From Corynebacterium sp. CNCTC7651 (lineage in GTDB: Bacteria; Actinomycetota; Actinomycetes; Mycobacteriales; Mycobacteriaceae): DNA of 64,000 bases. Shown here piece by piece: positions 37,215 through 45,292 of the stretch. The stretch is taken from the NCBI RefSeq assembly GCF_021496665.1, contig NZ_CP071246.1, positions 2,046,001 through 2,110,000 on the forward strand. Direction: 5' to 3'. A program made the translations under genes and the position numbers. Under the pieces are notes generated by a model, which was given only the letters and a program-made list of their open reading frames with translations, did not search any database and was not told the origin of the DNA. The stretch's first letter is position 1, and every line of letters begins with the position of its first letter.

Positions 37215-37251
37215 GACCCCGGCGAGCAGAGCACACCCGCTCCCCGGGGTC
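37215..37251 (+). terminator. Probable terminator after the collagen-like gene
   Basis: GACCCCGGCGAGC pairs with GCTCCCCGGGGTC with one mismatch. There is no T run, so it may act weakly or need Rho. Confidence 0.5.
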
Positions 37252-37426
37252 AGTTAGTTGCTACCCTATGCGTTTCGCCAGGTTGGTCCACCGGCCCGTG
37301 CCAGCATGAGAGCGGGAAGCTCGAAATTGTGTTTTCGGGCCACCTGGATTCCCCTCAGGCGGATTGTCACCACGCCATTTGCCTACCCCGGGGTTAGCCG
37401 GGGTTTGCGTCTGGACAAGGTAGTAG

Positions 37427-38779
37427 CTACAGGCTGCGGCCGAGGGCGTGGATTTCCCAGCCGGCGTGTTGCCATTGGGTGACGGGCAGGACGTTCCGAC
37501 CGTCGATAAGCAGTTGCTTTTCGACGAGGCCTGCGGCCCAGGTGGGGTCCATCTGCTTGAACTCATCCCACTCAGTGGCAAGAATCACCAGCTCGGCACC
37601 ACGCAGCGCGTCCTCCAGCGATGTCGCGTAGTCCAGGGTGGGGAACACGCGGCGCGCGTTGTCCATGCCCTGCGGGTCATACACACGCACACTCGCACCC
37701 GCCAAAGACAGCTGACCGGCAACAGCCAGGGCCGGCGAATCGCGCACATCGTCCGAGTTCGGCTTGAACGCCGCACCCAGCACGGTGATGCGTTTGCCGA
37801 TCAAGCTGCCGAGTACTTCGCGCGAGAGGTCCACCACGCGCTGGCGGCGGCGCATGTTGATCGCATCCACCTCACGAAGGAACGTCAACGCCTGATCCGC
37901 ACCCACCTCACCGGCGCGGGCCATGAACGCGCGGATGTCCTTCGGCAAGCACCCGCCGCCGAAACCAAGACCCGCACCAAGGAACTTCCATACGGTCGTC
38001 GTGACCGATCGCATCCGCAAGCTGGGTCACATCCGCACCCACGATCTCGCACACCTCGGAAACGGCGTTGATGAACGAGATCTTGGTAGCCAAAAACGCG
38101 TTCGCGGACACCTTCACCAACACGCGTTCGCGGACACCTTCACCAACTCCGCGGTCTGCAGGTCGGTGACGATAAACGGGGTGTTGTTCGCAAGCGGGGT
38201 GGCGTACACCTCGCGGGCAACCTCCTCCGCCCGGGTGGTTTCACCGGTGTTGGCGCCGCGCACACCGAGCACGATGCGGTCCGGGGTGATGGTGTCTTGC
38301 ACCGCGTAGCCTTCGCGCAAGAACTCCGGGTTCCAGGCGATCTCCACGGTGGTGCCTTCAGGTGCGAGCTCGTCCGCGCGAGCCTGCAACGCTGCTGCGG
38401 TGCCGACCGGCACGGTGGACTTGCCGAAGATGATGTGCTCGCCTTCAAGCTTGGGCACCAAATCCTCGATGACCGCCTCCACGTAGCGGGTGTCCGCCGC
38501 ATAGGAGCCGCGCTGCTGCGGGGTGCCCACGCCGATGAAGTGGACGTTGGCGAACTCAGCGGCCCTGTCGTAATCGGTGGTAAACGCCAGGCGGCCGGCC
38601 TCGAGGTTGCGCTCCAGCACCTCGGGCAGGCCCGGCTCGTAGAACGGCACCTCACCGTTTTGCAGGGAGTCGATCTTTGCCTGGTCCACATCCACACCAA
38701 GAACTTCGTGGCCCAGCTCCGCCATGCAGGCCGCGTGGGTAGCCCCCAAGTAGCCCGTACCAATCACCGTCATACGCAT
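37427..38779 (-). pseudogene. ugd: UDP-glucose 6-dehydrogenase, broken by a duplication and a deletion
   Basis: Ugd oxidises UDP-glucose to UDP-glucuronate for envelope polysaccharides. The N-terminal part (ATG at 38779; Rossmann motif VIGTGYLGATHAACMAELGH, FVGVGTP-like IGVGTPQQ, FGKSTVPVGTA) is clear. It breaks at a 26-bp tandem duplication (38096-38147), which causes a stop right after VKVSANA. The middle resumes in another frame (LVKVSANAFLATKISFINAVSE) and breaks again near 37990, where about 5 nt are missing before KFLGAGLGFGGGCLPKD (catalytic Cys). The C-terminal part to 37427 is whole. All parts are well conserved, so the damage is recent or an assembly error. Confidence 0.85.
38096..38147. 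repeat. Perfect 26-bp tandem duplication inside ugd
   Basis: 38096-38121 and 38122-38147 are identical and abut. 26 is not a multiple of three, so the copy shifts the ugd frame. Confidence 0.92.
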
Positions 38780-38845
38780 GCAGTCGATTATGCACACAAG
38801 CCGACTGGTTGCAGGGCGTTGCGGGTGGGGGCTTTCGTCGGAAAG

Positions 38846-38874
38846 CAAAAAGCGCCGCGAACATGCGCGGCGCT
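38846..38874 (-). terminator. Terminator of the Cys/His-rich protein gene
   Basis: On the minus strand AGCGCCGCG and CGCGGCGCT form a perfect 9-bp stem around 6 nt, followed by TTTTTGC. It lies 15 bp after the stop codon. Confidence 0.85.
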
Positions 38875-38888
38875 ATGCGGGAGTGTGG

Positions 38889-39548
38889 CTAGTTGATCTG
38901 GCCGTCCTCGGACTGGCCGGCACCGGACTCGGTCGCCTCACCGGTCTCGGTCGGGAGGATGCCGTCGTTCCACTCGGTGCCCTCGTTGTGGCCCGCAGCC
39001 GGTTCAACGGTCTTCACAGCCGGGTCGATGTTGTTCGCATCGGTCTTGTCCGGGTCGAGGTACTCCTCCTCGGTCATGCCGTGGTGGCCGTGGCCGCCGC
39101 AGCAGCCGGCCGGCGCGGTCTCGGCGGTGGTGTTGTTGGTGCTGGCCGGGGTCTCCTCCGCAGGAACAGCGGTCGGGGCCTCGTGGTGGTGGCCGCAGCC
39201 GCAGGAGGAAGCCTCAGCGTGCGCAGCCGCGGCGTCCGCGTTGTCCTGCAGGCCGTGGTTGTGGCCGCACTTGCACTCGCCCGGAGCGCAATCGCAAGTC
39301 TGGTGGTGGCCGCACCGGCAGTGGCCCGGCTCGCAGCCGCAGGAAGCACCGGTGTTGGTGGCGTGGTCCGCCGGAACAATCTTGATCTCCTCGCGGACCT
39401 GCGTGGTCTCAACCGGCTTGTGGTGGCCGCAACCGCAGGAAGAAGCCTTCGCCTCGGTGTTGGCCGTGTTAGCGGAATCGGTGGCGTTCAGGCCAGCTGC
39501 GTCGGTGTACAGGCCCTCGGAATTGTTCGGGGTGTTGGGGTTGGTCAT
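38889..39548 (-). CDS. Cys/His-rich, metallothionein-like metal-binding protein
   Basis: A 219-aa protein I cannot assign to a named family. It has four metal-ligand clusters in a polar, acidic background: CGCGHH at about residue 38; a central CGCEPGHCRCGHHQ/CDCAPGECKCGHNH run (about 68-98) with eight Cys; CGCGHHH at about 117; and CCGGHGHH at about 150. That makes 14 Cys, nearly all next to Gly, Cys or His. The central cluster resembles bacterial metallothionein spacing. The C-terminal 65 residues are Asp/Glu-rich without Cys. No signal peptide, so it probably stores or buffers zinc or copper in the cytoplasm. AAAGGAAC precedes the ATG at 39548, and a terminator follows. Confidence 0.7.
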   Translation of the reverse strand: MTNPNTPNNSEGLYTDAAGLNATDSANTANTEAKASSCGCGHHKPVETTQVREEIKIVPADHATNTGASCGCEPGHCRCGHHQTCDCAPGECKCGHNHGLQDNADAAAAHAEASSCGCGHHHEAPTAVPAEETPASTNNTTAETAPAGCCGGHGHHGMTEEEYLDPDKTDANNIDPAVKTVEPAAGHNEGTEWNDGILPTETGEATESGAGQSEDGQIN

Positions 39549-39620
39549 GGGGAGTTCCTTTCGTCGTAAAGCTTGATGCTTCAACTCAAGGTTACCGAAA
39601 GTGCCGCGCAGGGCTGGGGC

Positions 39621-40892
39621 CTAATTTGGCTTGAGCTGGTGGAGCGGGAAGGTGCAGAACCCGTCCGCAAGCGTGGCAGTAACTCCGGTGCCGGTAATGA
39701 TTGCTTTGAATGCCGGCGGCCCAAATTCGTGATCGATCGACGCGGTGGCCTTGCGTAGCGACGCAATTCCGTGCTCAACGCCATTGAATCCCAGCTTCAC
39801 CTCCACTGCTGCCCACCGCCCGTCTGGCAGCGTGAGCACCGCATCAATCTCGTTGCCGTTCGAGTCCCGGTAGTGGTGGATCGAGCCGCCCATCGCCTCA
39901 ACCATGACCGCCAAGTCATGCACCACCGCCGATTCAAAAAGCAGTCCTGTTGTCTCCGGGTCCTTGCTGAGAGAATTGCTCGTCGCCCCGAGTGCAGCAA
40001 TGGCCAGACCCACGTCCGCCAGGTGGTGCTTGGGCGCTACCCGGAGGCGCGCCTTCGACCTCAGGCGGGGGGCCCACGCCGGCACGGCCTCCACCACGAA
40101 AATCCGCTGCAAGCTATCCAGGAGCTTCTTCACCGTAGGCAGGGAAATGCCGGGACTCACAGCATCCAGGTCTTTCCGAAGTGTCGCGACAGAGACCCCC
40201 GCTGCCGTAGAACGCGCAATGGCGGTGATCAACCGTTCGGTTGCAAGCGGGGTAATGCGTAGGTCCGCGACACGCTGCATGTCTGAGCGTGCAGTCTCCG
40301 AAAGATACGCCCGCAGCTGAGTGAGCACGACCTGCTCGTTGCCAGGGCGGTACCCGGGGAAGCCCGGGATGAGGAAGTTCTGGATGACCTCCTCGTAGCT
40401 AATTTGGTTCGCATTTGGCTCGAGCGCTTCCCCGTCGAAAAGGGCAGCAAGGGACACTTCGGGAGCGTAACCAGCCTTTTCATACAGCGTGAGAGTGCGC
40501 TGCCGCATGCGCAGGAACCGACCAGCACCGGTGTGGCGGGTCAAGCTGTCTGGGGGAACAGCGGAACCCGCAAGGATGAACTGCCCTGGCGCATCCGTGG
40601 CATCTACCTCTCGCCGGACAAGGTTGAAGAGGTCTGGCGCCGTCTGCCATTCGTCCAACAACCGCGGCCGCGGACCAGCTAACACGCTTCTGGTGGCGAG
40701 GGTTGCCACTTGGTTGGTCGCCGGATCATCAATGAGAGCAAACGACGCACTGTGGTGCAGGCCAGTCATCGTTTTACCGCATCCACGCGGACCTTCAACG
40801 ATCACGGCCCCGCCTGCTTCCAGCAGAAACTCCATCCGCTGGTCCACTACTCGCGGCTTGTATTCCTTGCCTGCGATCTGAGGCGTATCCAT
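39621..40892 (-). CDS. AAA ATPase with DUF4143 C-terminal domain
   Basis: A 423-aa protein. The ATPase part has Walker A VEGPRGCGKTMTG (about residues 34-46), Walker B RPRLLDEWQ and sensor LAGSAVPP. The C-terminal half (about 290-420) is a DUF4143 nuclease-like fold with EIDAVLTLPDGRWAAVEVKLG, the Asp-ExK pattern of restriction-like nucleases. The family is widespread in bacteria with no settled role; toxin-like or defence roles have been proposed. I use ATG at 40892 (MDTPQIAGKE). The ATG at 40931 lies within the terminal repeat of the IS inserted 4 bp upstream, which has cut the gene off from its own promoter. Confidence 0.75.
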   Translation of the reverse strand: MDTPQIAGKEYKPRVVDQRMEFLLEAGGAVIVEGPRGCGKTMTGLHHSASFALIDDPATNQVATLATRSVLAGPRPRLLDEWQTAPDLFNLVRREVDATDAPGQFILAGSAVPPDSLTRHTGAGRFLRMRQRTLTLYEKAGYAPEVSLAALFDGEALEPNANQISYEEVIQNFLIPGFPGYRPGNEQVVLTQLRAYLSETARSDMQRVADLRITPLATERLITAIARSTAAGVSVATLRKDLDAVSPGISLPTVKKLLDSLQRIFVVEAVPAWAPRLRSKARLRVAPKHHLADVGLAIAALGATSNSLSKDPETTGLLFESAVVHDLAVMVEAMGGSIHHYRDSNGNEIDAVLTLPDGRWAAVEVKLGFNGVEHGIASLRKATASIDHEFGPPAFKAIITGTGVTATLADGFCTFPLHQLKPN

Positions 40893-40944
40893 GCCTGGGA
40901 CTGCGGCTTTCCTGTGAACCTCTGTGGCCATCTAGTCGTGTTTG

Positions 40945-41985
40945 TTAGGTAGCTGTGGCTAGAGCGCGTCGCTCTGCCAGGGTTGTGTAGCCCTTACCTG
41001 GGTGTGTGGTGAGCCTTTCGTAGACGAACCAGTCCAGGTGGGTTTCAAGATAGTCCATGAAGTCCTCGGTGCCCATCTTTTCGGAGTTAATTCCGGCGGC
41101 GTAGAGCTCCCTTTTGAGCAGGCCGAAGAATCCTTCCACCCTGGCGTTATCGCCGCTTTTGCCGACTCGCGACAACGATGGGATTGCAACCCAGGCGTTG
41201 TCGCAGGGTTTGCCCGGGTCGCAGGTGTCGCATGCTGCCTGGTCGTGGGTGGGGTCGGTGAGCATGCCGACCCATTCCGGGTGGCGGTAGGCCCACCCGC
41301 GGTCGGAGTGGATGACCGGCTTGGTTCCGGGCTGGAAGGTTGCCAACGCAGCCTCCAGCATGGTGTTCGTCAGCGCGGCGTTCGGGCTGGTGCTCATGGT
41401 ATAGACGACGGGCAGATTGTCATGGAAGTCGATCAGGGGGCTGAAGAAGACCTTGCCGTCTCGGCAGGCGAACTCAGTGACGTCGGTGCCGAACTTCTCG
41501 TTCGGTTTATCGGCGTAGAAGTCGTGAACCAAGTCGGGCTCAAGGGCAGCGCGACGCCTGCGTGCTTCGCGCGAGTAGCCCTGCGAGACAACGACATCTG
41601 CGGCCGCTGCTTCATCCAGGTCCCCGATGAGCAGCTTATTCGCCGGCCGGTGGGCGTTTTCTCCTTTGTAGGAGCGGTACCTCATGGCGCGCTTGGACTT
41701 CGGGGTGAGGTTTTCTTCGTACATGATGGCGCGTACTGTTTTCTCACCTATCGTCCACCCGTTTTGCCTGCACAGCGCCAAGATCCTGCGGTAGCCGTAG
41801 ATGCCGTTGCTCGCTTTCGACACCGCGATGACCGCCGCTGCGGCAGCTTTGCGCTTCGACGTCGGGTACTTTAACCGCCGGCACGCATGCTTGTAGGTGC
41901 TCGGGTTCAACCCGAAGTGCTCGCAGCTGGCTTTCACTTGATATCCGTGCGCCCGGAGTCGCTGAACAGCTTGAGCGACGACCAC
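40945..41985 (-). CDS. IS3-family transposase OrfB (DDE domain)
   Basis: 346 residues from a GTG, but probably made as an OrfAB fusion by -1 frameshift at 42012-42018. HTH_21-like segment (ASNGIYGYRRILALCRQNGW), then the rve integrase core with Asp in KFGTDVTEF, Asp in VIHSDRGWAYR and Glu in NARVEGFFGLLKRE, an intact DDE triad. A Cys-containing insert (DQAACDTCDPGKPCDN) lies between the second Asp and the Glu. Confidence 0.9.
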   Translation of the reverse strand: MVVAQAVQRLRAHGYQVKASCEHFGLNPSTYKHACRRLKYPTSKRKAAAAAVIAVSKASNGIYGYRRILALCRQNGWTIGEKTVRAIMYEENLTPKSKRAMRYRSYKGENAHRPANKLLIGDLDEAAAADVVVSQGYSREARRRRAALEPDLVHDFYADKPNEKFGTDVTEFACRDGKVFFSPLIDFHDNLPVVYTMSTSPNAALTNTMLEAALATFQPGTKPVIHSDRGWAYRHPEWVGMLTDPTHDQAACDTCDPGKPCDNAWVAIPSLSRVGKSGDNARVEGFFGLLKRELYAAGINSEKMGTEDFMDYLETHLDWFVYERLTTHPGKGYTTLAERRALATAT

Positions 41986-42602
41986 GCTGTCGAACGTCTC
42001 CGGGCTGGGGCTTTTCCCTCCGACTCCATCGCAGCCTCGAACAAGGCCCTATCCGCAAGCCGTAAAAACCGCTCGTGGCGCAACATCGCTTTAAGCTCTT
42101 CGGGATCATCCGGCAACGCAGCATCATCGAGCTGCGTCACGTGCTGCTCACTGGCAATCTTGGCAGCCTTAGCGCTAGACGGCTTGGAAGCTTGCGGCGA
42201 TGCGCTTTTGCGCGGGCGGCGTTTATGTTGTTCCACACGCCACAGTGTCGCCTGCTCTAGCTGCTCAGGGCTCATCCCACGCCGCGTCTCTTCTTCAGGA
42301 GCGAAACTGCGGACCCAAATCGACAACGTAGCCGGCGACACACCAACTTGCCGGCTCATCTCCCGCAGCGACCCCGGTGAGGTCAATGCCGCCCGCACCG
42401 CTGCGGCGATCTCACTCGGGCTGCGCCGGCGATGATCCACCTCAACACCGTGCTCAGCATCAACTGCCCACCGCCAAATCGACGCCGCCGAGGGAACAGG
42501 ATCGACACCTTCCTCACGCAAACGGGCGCGTACCTGCTGCGGCTCTAGACCCTTGCCGTAAAGCTCGACGGCACGCTCACGAACCGCCAACGGATAACTC
42601 AT
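41934..42602 (-). CDS. IS3-family OrfA (helix-turn-helix protein)
   Basis: 222 residues with two HTH-like segments (about 5-45, and REMSRQVGVSPATLSIWVRSF at about 80) and an Arg-rich stretch before the C-terminus. It overlaps orfB, which lies in the -1 frame. The tail after the slippery site is used only when no frameshift occurs. It is longer than most IS3 OrfA proteins. Confidence 0.85.
   Translation of the reverse strand: MSYPLAVRERAVELYGKGLEPQQVRARLREEGVDPVPSAASIWRWAVDAEHGVEVDHRRRSPSEIAAAVRAALTSPGSLREMSRQVGVSPATLSIWVRSFAPEEETRRGMSPEQLEQATLWRVEQHKRRPRKSASPQASKPSSAKAAKIASEQHVTQLDDAALPDDPEELKAMLRHERFLRLADRALFEAAMESEGKAPARRRSTAWSSLKLFSDSGRTDIK
42012..42018 (-). promoter_or_regulatory. Slippery heptamer GGGAAAA for OrfAB frameshifting
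   Basis: On the minus strand GAG-GGA-AAA puts the heptamer G-GGA-AAA in the right phase of orfA. A -1 slip continues as SPSPETFDSVVVAQ into orfB. This is the usual IS3 mechanism. Confidence 0.75.
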
Positions 42603-42668
42603 CTGGAACTCCTCACCGATGGCCGACGGTTCACAGGAAAGCTTCAGTCCCCCTCAACCCCCGCCTAT

Positions 42669-42737
42669 TTTATGTTTTGCAGGAATTGCACTTTACGTTT
42701 TGCAGGACTTGTAGTTTACGTTCTGCAGGAATTACCG
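42669..42737. repeat. Three 23-bp tandem repeats next to dcd
   Basis: Units at 42669-42691, 42692-42714 and 42715-42737 share TTTAYGTTYTGCAGGA; the variable last bases differ. They fill the space between the IS and the dcd stop codon, with the third unit overlapping the dcd 3' end. There are no spacers, so it is not a CRISPR array. Confidence 0.8.
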
Positions 42738-43295
42738 AAAATTGAGGTACGCCTTCGAGGGCGTGGGGCCGCGCTGGCCCTGGTACTTCGAGCCGAGCGC
42801 AGAGGAACCGTACGGCGTCTGGGCAGGCGATGTCATGCGGAACAGCGCGAGCTGCCCCACCTTCATCCCCGGCCACAGAGTGATGGGCAGATTTGCGACG
42901 TTCGATAGCTCCAGCGTGATGTGCCCCGAGAAGCCCGGGTCAATGAATCCAGCGGTGGAGTGCGTGAGCAAGCCGAGACGACCCAGACTGGACTTGCCCT
43001 CGAGGCGGCCGGCGAGGTCCGCGGGCAGCGTGAACTTCTCCAACGTTGACGCGAGGACAAACTCACCCGGGTGGAGCACAAACGGCTCTTCCTCCGGGAC
43101 CTCCACGAGCGTGGTCAGGTCCGGCATCTCCAGCTTCGGGTCGATGTGCGTGTACTTCGAGTTGTTGAAAACGCGGAAGAGGTTATCCATGCGCACGTCG
43201 ATGGAACTCGGCTGGATCAGAGTGGGGTCGAACGGGTCGATCCCCAGCTGGCCGGAATCGATGGCGGCGCGAATGTCATGATCGGAGAGCAGCAC
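42732..43295 (-). CDS. dcd: dCTP deaminase (probably bifunctional DCD-DUT)
   Basis: Makes dUMP or dUTP from dCTP for thymidylate synthesis. The 187-aa protein has the trimeric dUTPase-like fold with [27 protein letters not shown] (starting GRLEGKSS; catalytic Glu in the [21 protein letters not shown] stretch) and a C-terminal [11 protein letters not shown] tail that closes over the triphosphate. Actinobacterial members usually go directly to dUMP. The GTG start lacks a ribosome binding site; TAGACT 10-15 bp upstream suggests a leaderless message. Confidence 0.93.
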   Translation of the reverse strand: MLLSDHDIRAAIDSGQLGIDPFDPTLIQPSSIDVRMDNLFRVFNNSKYTHIDPKLEMPDLTTLVEVPEEEPFVLHPGEFVLASTLEKFTLPADLAGRLEGKSSLGRLGLLTHSTAGFIDPGFSGHITLELSNVANLPITLWPGMKVGQLALFRMTSPAQTPYGSSALGSKYQGQRGPTPSKAYLNFR

Positions 43296-43388
43296 GCACC
43301 CGAGTCTAGTGGGGCCGGTTCTAGGGCATTTTTGGGGCGCGGACAGCCGGTGCTAAAGTGAGCTGCGCTGGGCATTCAGCCTGGCAGC

Positions 43389-43459
43389 GCCGGCGTAGTT
43401 TAGTGGTAGAACATCAGCTTCCCAAGCTGAGAGTGCGGGTTCGATTCCCGTCGCCGGCT
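43389..43459 (+). tRNA. tRNA-Gly (anticodon CCC)
   Basis: 71 nt. Acceptor arms GCCGGCG and CGCCGGC pair fully. The anticodon stem TCAGC/GCTGA holds the loop TTCCCAA, so the anticodon is CCC and reads GGG. The T arm GCGGG-TTCGATT-CCCGT is canonical. The discriminator base is T and CCA is not encoded. A terminator follows at 43473. Confidence 0.96.
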
Positions 43460-43472
43460 CAAAATTTCGTTT

Positions 43473-43504
43473 GCCCTGCGGTTATTGCATCCGCAGGGCT
43501 TTTT
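43473..43504 (+). terminator. Terminator of tRNA-Gly
   Basis: GCCCTGCGG (43473-43481) pairs perfectly with CCGCAGGGC (43491-43499), followed by TTTTT. Confidence 0.9.
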
Positions 43505-43552
43505 GCTTTTCGACGGTCAGTCGGTTTCGCCCGCTATCGCAGCAGCAGGTAA

Positions 43553-44089
43553 CTACCCCACGCAGGGCCCGATGGGCTGAGCGGCGAAGTTGCAGAACTC
43601 GCGGGTGGTGCCGCCGAGCTCATGGTCGCTGGCCGCGCCGCGCAGGACGCGCCACTTCGGCGAGTATTCCCGCATCCTGGCAAAACGCTCCGGGTCGTGG
43701 GAGTACCCGGTGGTCACGCCCTCGGGTGTACCGAAGACAACCTTTTGGCCGTCCACCTCAAGAATGTCCACGGGCAGCCACAGCGTTGCGCGGTCATTCA
43801 CCGCCCGCAGCACCGGAAGGTGGTGCACGTTGTGGCCGCCGGTAACCAAGCGGCACTTCGTGTGCGGGACAAAATGCTGCGGTGCGGCGAGCTCTGGCAA
43901 GTTAATTACAACCCCGGCCACGGACCGTACCGAGTTGTCTGCTGCGTTGAACTCAAACTGTGTCCCGGCGGTGCACATGAACTCCACAACCGCCTCGGAG
44001 GAGGGGAAGGTTCGCACTACGGGAGTGCTATCTACCAGGAACGTCAGGGTCTGGCCGGTCAGGTTGTCCAGCGTTGCAGGCGCCCACAT
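43553..44089 (-). CDS. Protein of unknown function, 178 aa
   Basis: I do not recognise this protein. It is soluble, with no signal peptide or membrane segment, and rich in beta-strand-like stretches (TLTFLVDSTPVVRTFPS, RATLWLPVDILEVDGQKVVFGTPEG). The segment RLVTGGHNVHHLPVLRA could be a ligand site. Start ATG at 44089 follows AAAGGATAGG. A promoter with an embedded TAGAC-N6-GTCTG operator lies at 44132-44160, and a near-copy of this operator controls the divergent lipase gene, so the two are probably co-regulated. Confidence 0.65.
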   Translation of the reverse strand: MWAPATLDNLTGQTLTFLVDSTPVVRTFPSSEAVVEFMCTAGTQFEFNAADNSVRSVAGVVINLPELAAPQHFVPHTKCRLVTGGHNVHHLPVLRAVNDRATLWLPVDILEVDGQKVVFGTPEGVTTGYSHDPERFARMREYSPKWRVLRGAASDHELGGTTREFCNFAAQPIGPCVG

Positions 44090-44131
44090 ATTCCTATCCT
44101 TTCTTTCCTTGGAGGTTTGCGGAGTGACCCC

Positions 44132-44160
44132 AGATTATTAGACCGCTTTGTCTGCCTCAA
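44132..44160 (-). promoter_or_regulatory. Promoter with McbR-type operator for the 178-aa gene
   Basis: On the minus strand TTGAGG (44160-44155) and TAATCT (44137-44132) are 17 bp apart. TAGAC-CGCTTT-GTCTG (44139-44154) fills the spacer and has one mismatch to TAGAC-N6-GTCTA. Confidence 0.55.
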
Positions 44161-44396
44161 CGGTTTCACCGCTTTTATTCACCGGCGGGCGGGCAGCAAT
44201 CTCACCACTACGGGAAGCACTGAAAAGCGGGCTTAGATCCGGGACACCCCAAAACACTCCTTGGTTAATCGCACTTCCGGCGGCGTTTTCGCAGCCGGCC
44301 GATCTTCTCCCGGGGGCACCGTGCGCGATGTGCGCGGTTGCCAGCCGACGGGCCGGGAGACCTTCGTCGGACTTCGTGATCGTGAGCGCCAGAATA
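44161..44396. other. Gap between two related operators
   Basis: About 235 bp with no supported gene on either strand. GC-rich, with open frames but no ribosome binding site or recognisable domain. It could hold the remains of a deleted regulator gene, which would fit the paired operators, but I see no protein evidence. Confidence 0.35.
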
Positions 44397-44436
44397 CTAG
44401 ACCGCTTGGTCTAGCGCAAGCGTCGGCAAGCATAAT
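44397..44436 (+). promoter_or_regulatory. Lipase promoter with perfect McbR-type palindrome
   Basis: CTAGACCGCTTGGTCTAG (44397-44414) is a perfect palindrome and an exact TAGAC-N6-GTCTA site. It overlaps the -35 TTGGTC (44407-44412), 18 bp from the -10 CATAAT (44431-44436). The ATG at 44443 would be the first base of the message, so it is probably leaderless. Confidence 0.65.
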
Positions 44437-44442
44437 GCACCC

Positions 44443-45258
44443 ATGCGGATTGCAGTGGCGGCGATGTGGGCGGCGGGCGCGGCGCTTGGGCTCGAGGGGC
44501 GGCCGGCGCTGCCCTTCAACGACCCTTCCTTTGCGCCACGCTTTCCAACGCCCGTGCTGTACCTGCACGGCATCAACTCGCGCACCAGGGCGTTCCGGCA
44601 GAACGCCGAGTACCTGCGCGACCGCGGCTATTGGGTGTGGGGGTACGACTACGGGGACCAGCTGGCGCCGGGCGTGCGCGGGATTGGGGACCTGGACGCG
44701 ATTGTGGCGGACGTTGCGGAGAACGTGGAACGCGTGCTGGACCGCACGGGCGCTACGCAGGTGGATATTGTCGCCCACAGCCAAGGCGGGTTGATGACCA
44801 AGCTCTACATTGCCGCCGGTGGCGCAGAGAAGGTGCGGCGCGTAGTGGCGATGGGCGCGAACTTCCACGGCACGGATTTCCACGGGCGTGTGAAGTGGAT
44901 GAATCCGCTGCTAGAGCAGTACCCGTGGCTGGGTCGCCTGTTTGCCACACGCGGCGCGTCGCAGCAGTTGGCCGGATCCGCGTGGTCCGCGGAGCGCGCT
45001 GGTGTCCCGGATACGGATCCGCGGGTGGTGTACACCTCCCTGTACTCGCCGGCGGACACTGTGGTGACACCGAATTCCGCGTCTGAGCTGCGGCAGGAGG
45101 GCGCGGACGTGGCCAACATCGATGTTGGCGAGTGGTACGGCGGTTACGCGCCGCGACACGAGCTGATGCCGCGCGACCCGCTGTTCACCCGGCTGACTGA
45201 GTGGGGCTTGTCACGCGAACCGGGCGACCACACCCCGCCGCCGGTGCGCGGAATCTAG
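44443..45258 (+). CDS. Lipase/esterase of the alpha/beta-hydrolase fold (class 2 lipase-like)
   Basis: A 271-aa hydrolase. Oxyanion region PVLYLHGINSRTRAF near residue 38, nucleophile elbow DIVAHSQGGLMTKLYI (Ser about 113), and Asp and His candidates in YSPADTVVTP and GYAPRHELMP. This fits the LipA/LipB (EstA) class 2 family acting on acyl esters. The first 17 residues are hydrophobic and could be a short signal peptide, but there is no clear cleavage site. Its promoter carries a perfect McbR-type operator. Confidence 0.8.
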   Translation: MRIAVAAMWAAGAALGLEGRPALPFNDPSFAPRFPTPVLYLHGINSRTRAFRQNAEYLRDRGYWVWGYDYGDQLAPGVRGIGDLDAIVADVAENVERVLDRTGATQVDIVAHSQGGLMTKLYIAAGGAEKVRRVVAMGANFHGTDFHGRVKWMNPLLEQYPWLGRLFATRGASQQLAGSAWSAERAGVPDTDPRVVYTSLYSPADTVVTPNSASELRQEGADVANIDVGEWYGGYAPRHELMPRDPLFTRLTEWGLSREPGDHTPPPVRGI

Positions 45259-45292
45259 CGCTGCGCGAACGGCCGCGTAGCCGGCCCCGCCC

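Larger units (their letters stand above)
40897..42651 (-). mobile_element. IS3-family insertion sequence
   Basis: A complete element of about 1755 bp with orfA and orfB and inverted ends. GGGACTG plus GCTTTCCTGTGAACC at 40897-40920 matches the reverse complement of the end at 42651 with two mismatches in 24. CCT flanks both ends and may be a 3-bp target duplication. None of the dispersed GCTTNNCGACG motifs lie inside. It is inserted between the DUF4143 ATPase start codon and its upstream region. Confidence 0.85.

Noticed and set aside
37386..37405. CCCCGG/CCGGGG hairpin near the ugd 3' end as a terminator
   Set aside because: The stem is short and no T run follows on either strand.
40892..42656. 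Wider IS boundaries ending in TG...CA
   Set aside because: Ends at 40892 and 42656 would give TG...CA but leave no matching flanks; 40897-42651 gives better paired ends and a CCT repeat on both sides. The wider limits remain possible.
42669..42737. Possible CRISPR array
   Set aside because: The three 23-bp units are directly adjacent without spacers, and no cas genes are in the window.
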